Shown: one piece after another, positions 5,632-5,992 of the stretch | Layout: each line of letters begins with the position of its first letter | Position numbering within the stretch: position 1 is the first letter of the stretch | Assembly: GCA_016763335.1 (NCBI GenBank) | Contig: JAESUD010000258.1 | Coordinates: 1 to 5,992, forward strand | Direction: 5' to 3' | DNA from: Emcibacteraceae bacterium | Lineage (GTDB): Bacteria > Pseudomonadota > Alphaproteobacteria > Sphingomonadales > Emcibacteraceae | DNA: 5,992 nucleotides | The notes under the pieces: generated by a model | Databases searched by the model: none | Told to the model about the DNA's origin: nothing | What the model saw: the letters and a program-made list of their open reading frames with translations, nothing else | Program-made: the position numbers and the translations under genes

Positions 5632-5992
5632 TGACCCAAGCAATTAAATCAGATACAAACGGCCTTAAAGGCATATTTTTTATGATGGCCTTTTGCGTGG
5701 TTGTCACCATGAGTATGATTTTGATTAAAAAACTTGGCCAAGGTCTTAATGCTTTCGAAGTGGTGATGATACGCTGCGCTTTCACCGTTATGATTACGCT
5801 GGTGTTTAATTACCGACTTGGTAAAATACTATTTACAACATCACGGCCAAAAATGATGGCTTACCGTTCTGCCATTACCTGCTTTGTGGTGCTAAGCAAT
5901 TTTTATGCAGTTTCAAACCTGCCCTTGGTTGAGGTCACATCATTACAATTTTCAAAACCGTTGTTTCTGATATTGCTCGCTGCATTTTTCCT
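5631..5992 (+). CDS. Second EamA/DMT-superfamily permease, N-terminal part, cut by the window end
   Basis: An open frame from ATG 5631 runs to the end of the window without a stop (120 complete codons). It encodes the first four helices of an EamA domain (about 14-36, 41-64, 75-99 and 102-120). It is a paralogue of the preceding permease: its YRSAITCFVVLSNFYAVSNLP (78-98) and VTSLQFSKP (102-110) align with FRGIVSATAVIASFYAVTVIP and ATSYSFAAP of the first protein. Its ATG overlaps the upstream stop in TAATG, and no clear ribosome site is present, so translation probably depends on re-initiation after the first permease. A complete gene would be expected to need about 500 more bases beyond the window. 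The substrate is unknown. Confidence 0.88.
   Translation, partial: MTQAIKSDTNGLKGIFFMMAFCVVVTMSMILIKKLGQGLNAFEVVMIRCAFTVMITLVFNYRLGKILFTTSRPKMMAYRSAITCFVVLSNFYAVSNLPLVEVTSLQFSKPLFLILLAAFF

Overview
The window looks like part of an alphaproteobacterial chromosome with an AT-rich base composition. Three genes support this: a bacterial NDUFS4-type complex I accessory subunit (a hallmark of Alphaproteobacteria and mitochondria), an IalB-family periplasmic protein next to rlmN (an arrangement I recall from this class), and an RlmN with an alphaproteobacterial-type sequence around its iron-sulfur cluster. I cannot place it below class level. I see no rRNA, tRNA, CRISPR array, insertion sequence, integrase or phage gene.

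Left part (1-2106), all on the minus strand and read right to left: an exported IalB-family protein (1588-2106), then rlmN for 23S rRNA A2503 methylation (394-1542), then the NDUFS4-like subunit (19-306). Perfect hairpins lie in both spacers of this run, one between ialB and rlmN and one just after the rlmN stop. These could make transcription or mRNA stability differ between the three genes.

Middle (2107-2340) is a divergent intergenic region of 234 bases. It holds an AT-rich promoter-like stretch for the minus-strand genes and a clean 7-base inverted repeat (GTAACAA, 5-base gap, TTGTTAC) upstream of the plus-strand genes, which is a candidate operator.

Right part (2341-5992), all on the plus strand. 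First come the two subunits of a succinyl-CoA:3-ketoacid CoA transferase (scoA, scoB), which activates acetoacetate for ketone-body or polyhydroxybutyrate breakdown. After a 74-base spacer there is a second gene group: an exported protein with a metallopeptidase-like layout (HxxxH plus a downstream HPEEIIADN segment) whose catalytic Glu is replaced by Gln, followed 11 bases later by a ten-helix EamA/DMT permease starting at TTG, followed with a one-base overlap by a second EamA permease that runs off the window. The close spacing suggests these three are co-transcribed and that the two permeases work together or on related substrates.

Most of the window is conserved housekeeping or metabolic content. 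The least explained part is the 3779-5992 group, an HQxxH pseudo-peptidase candidate coupled to paired small-molecule permeases.
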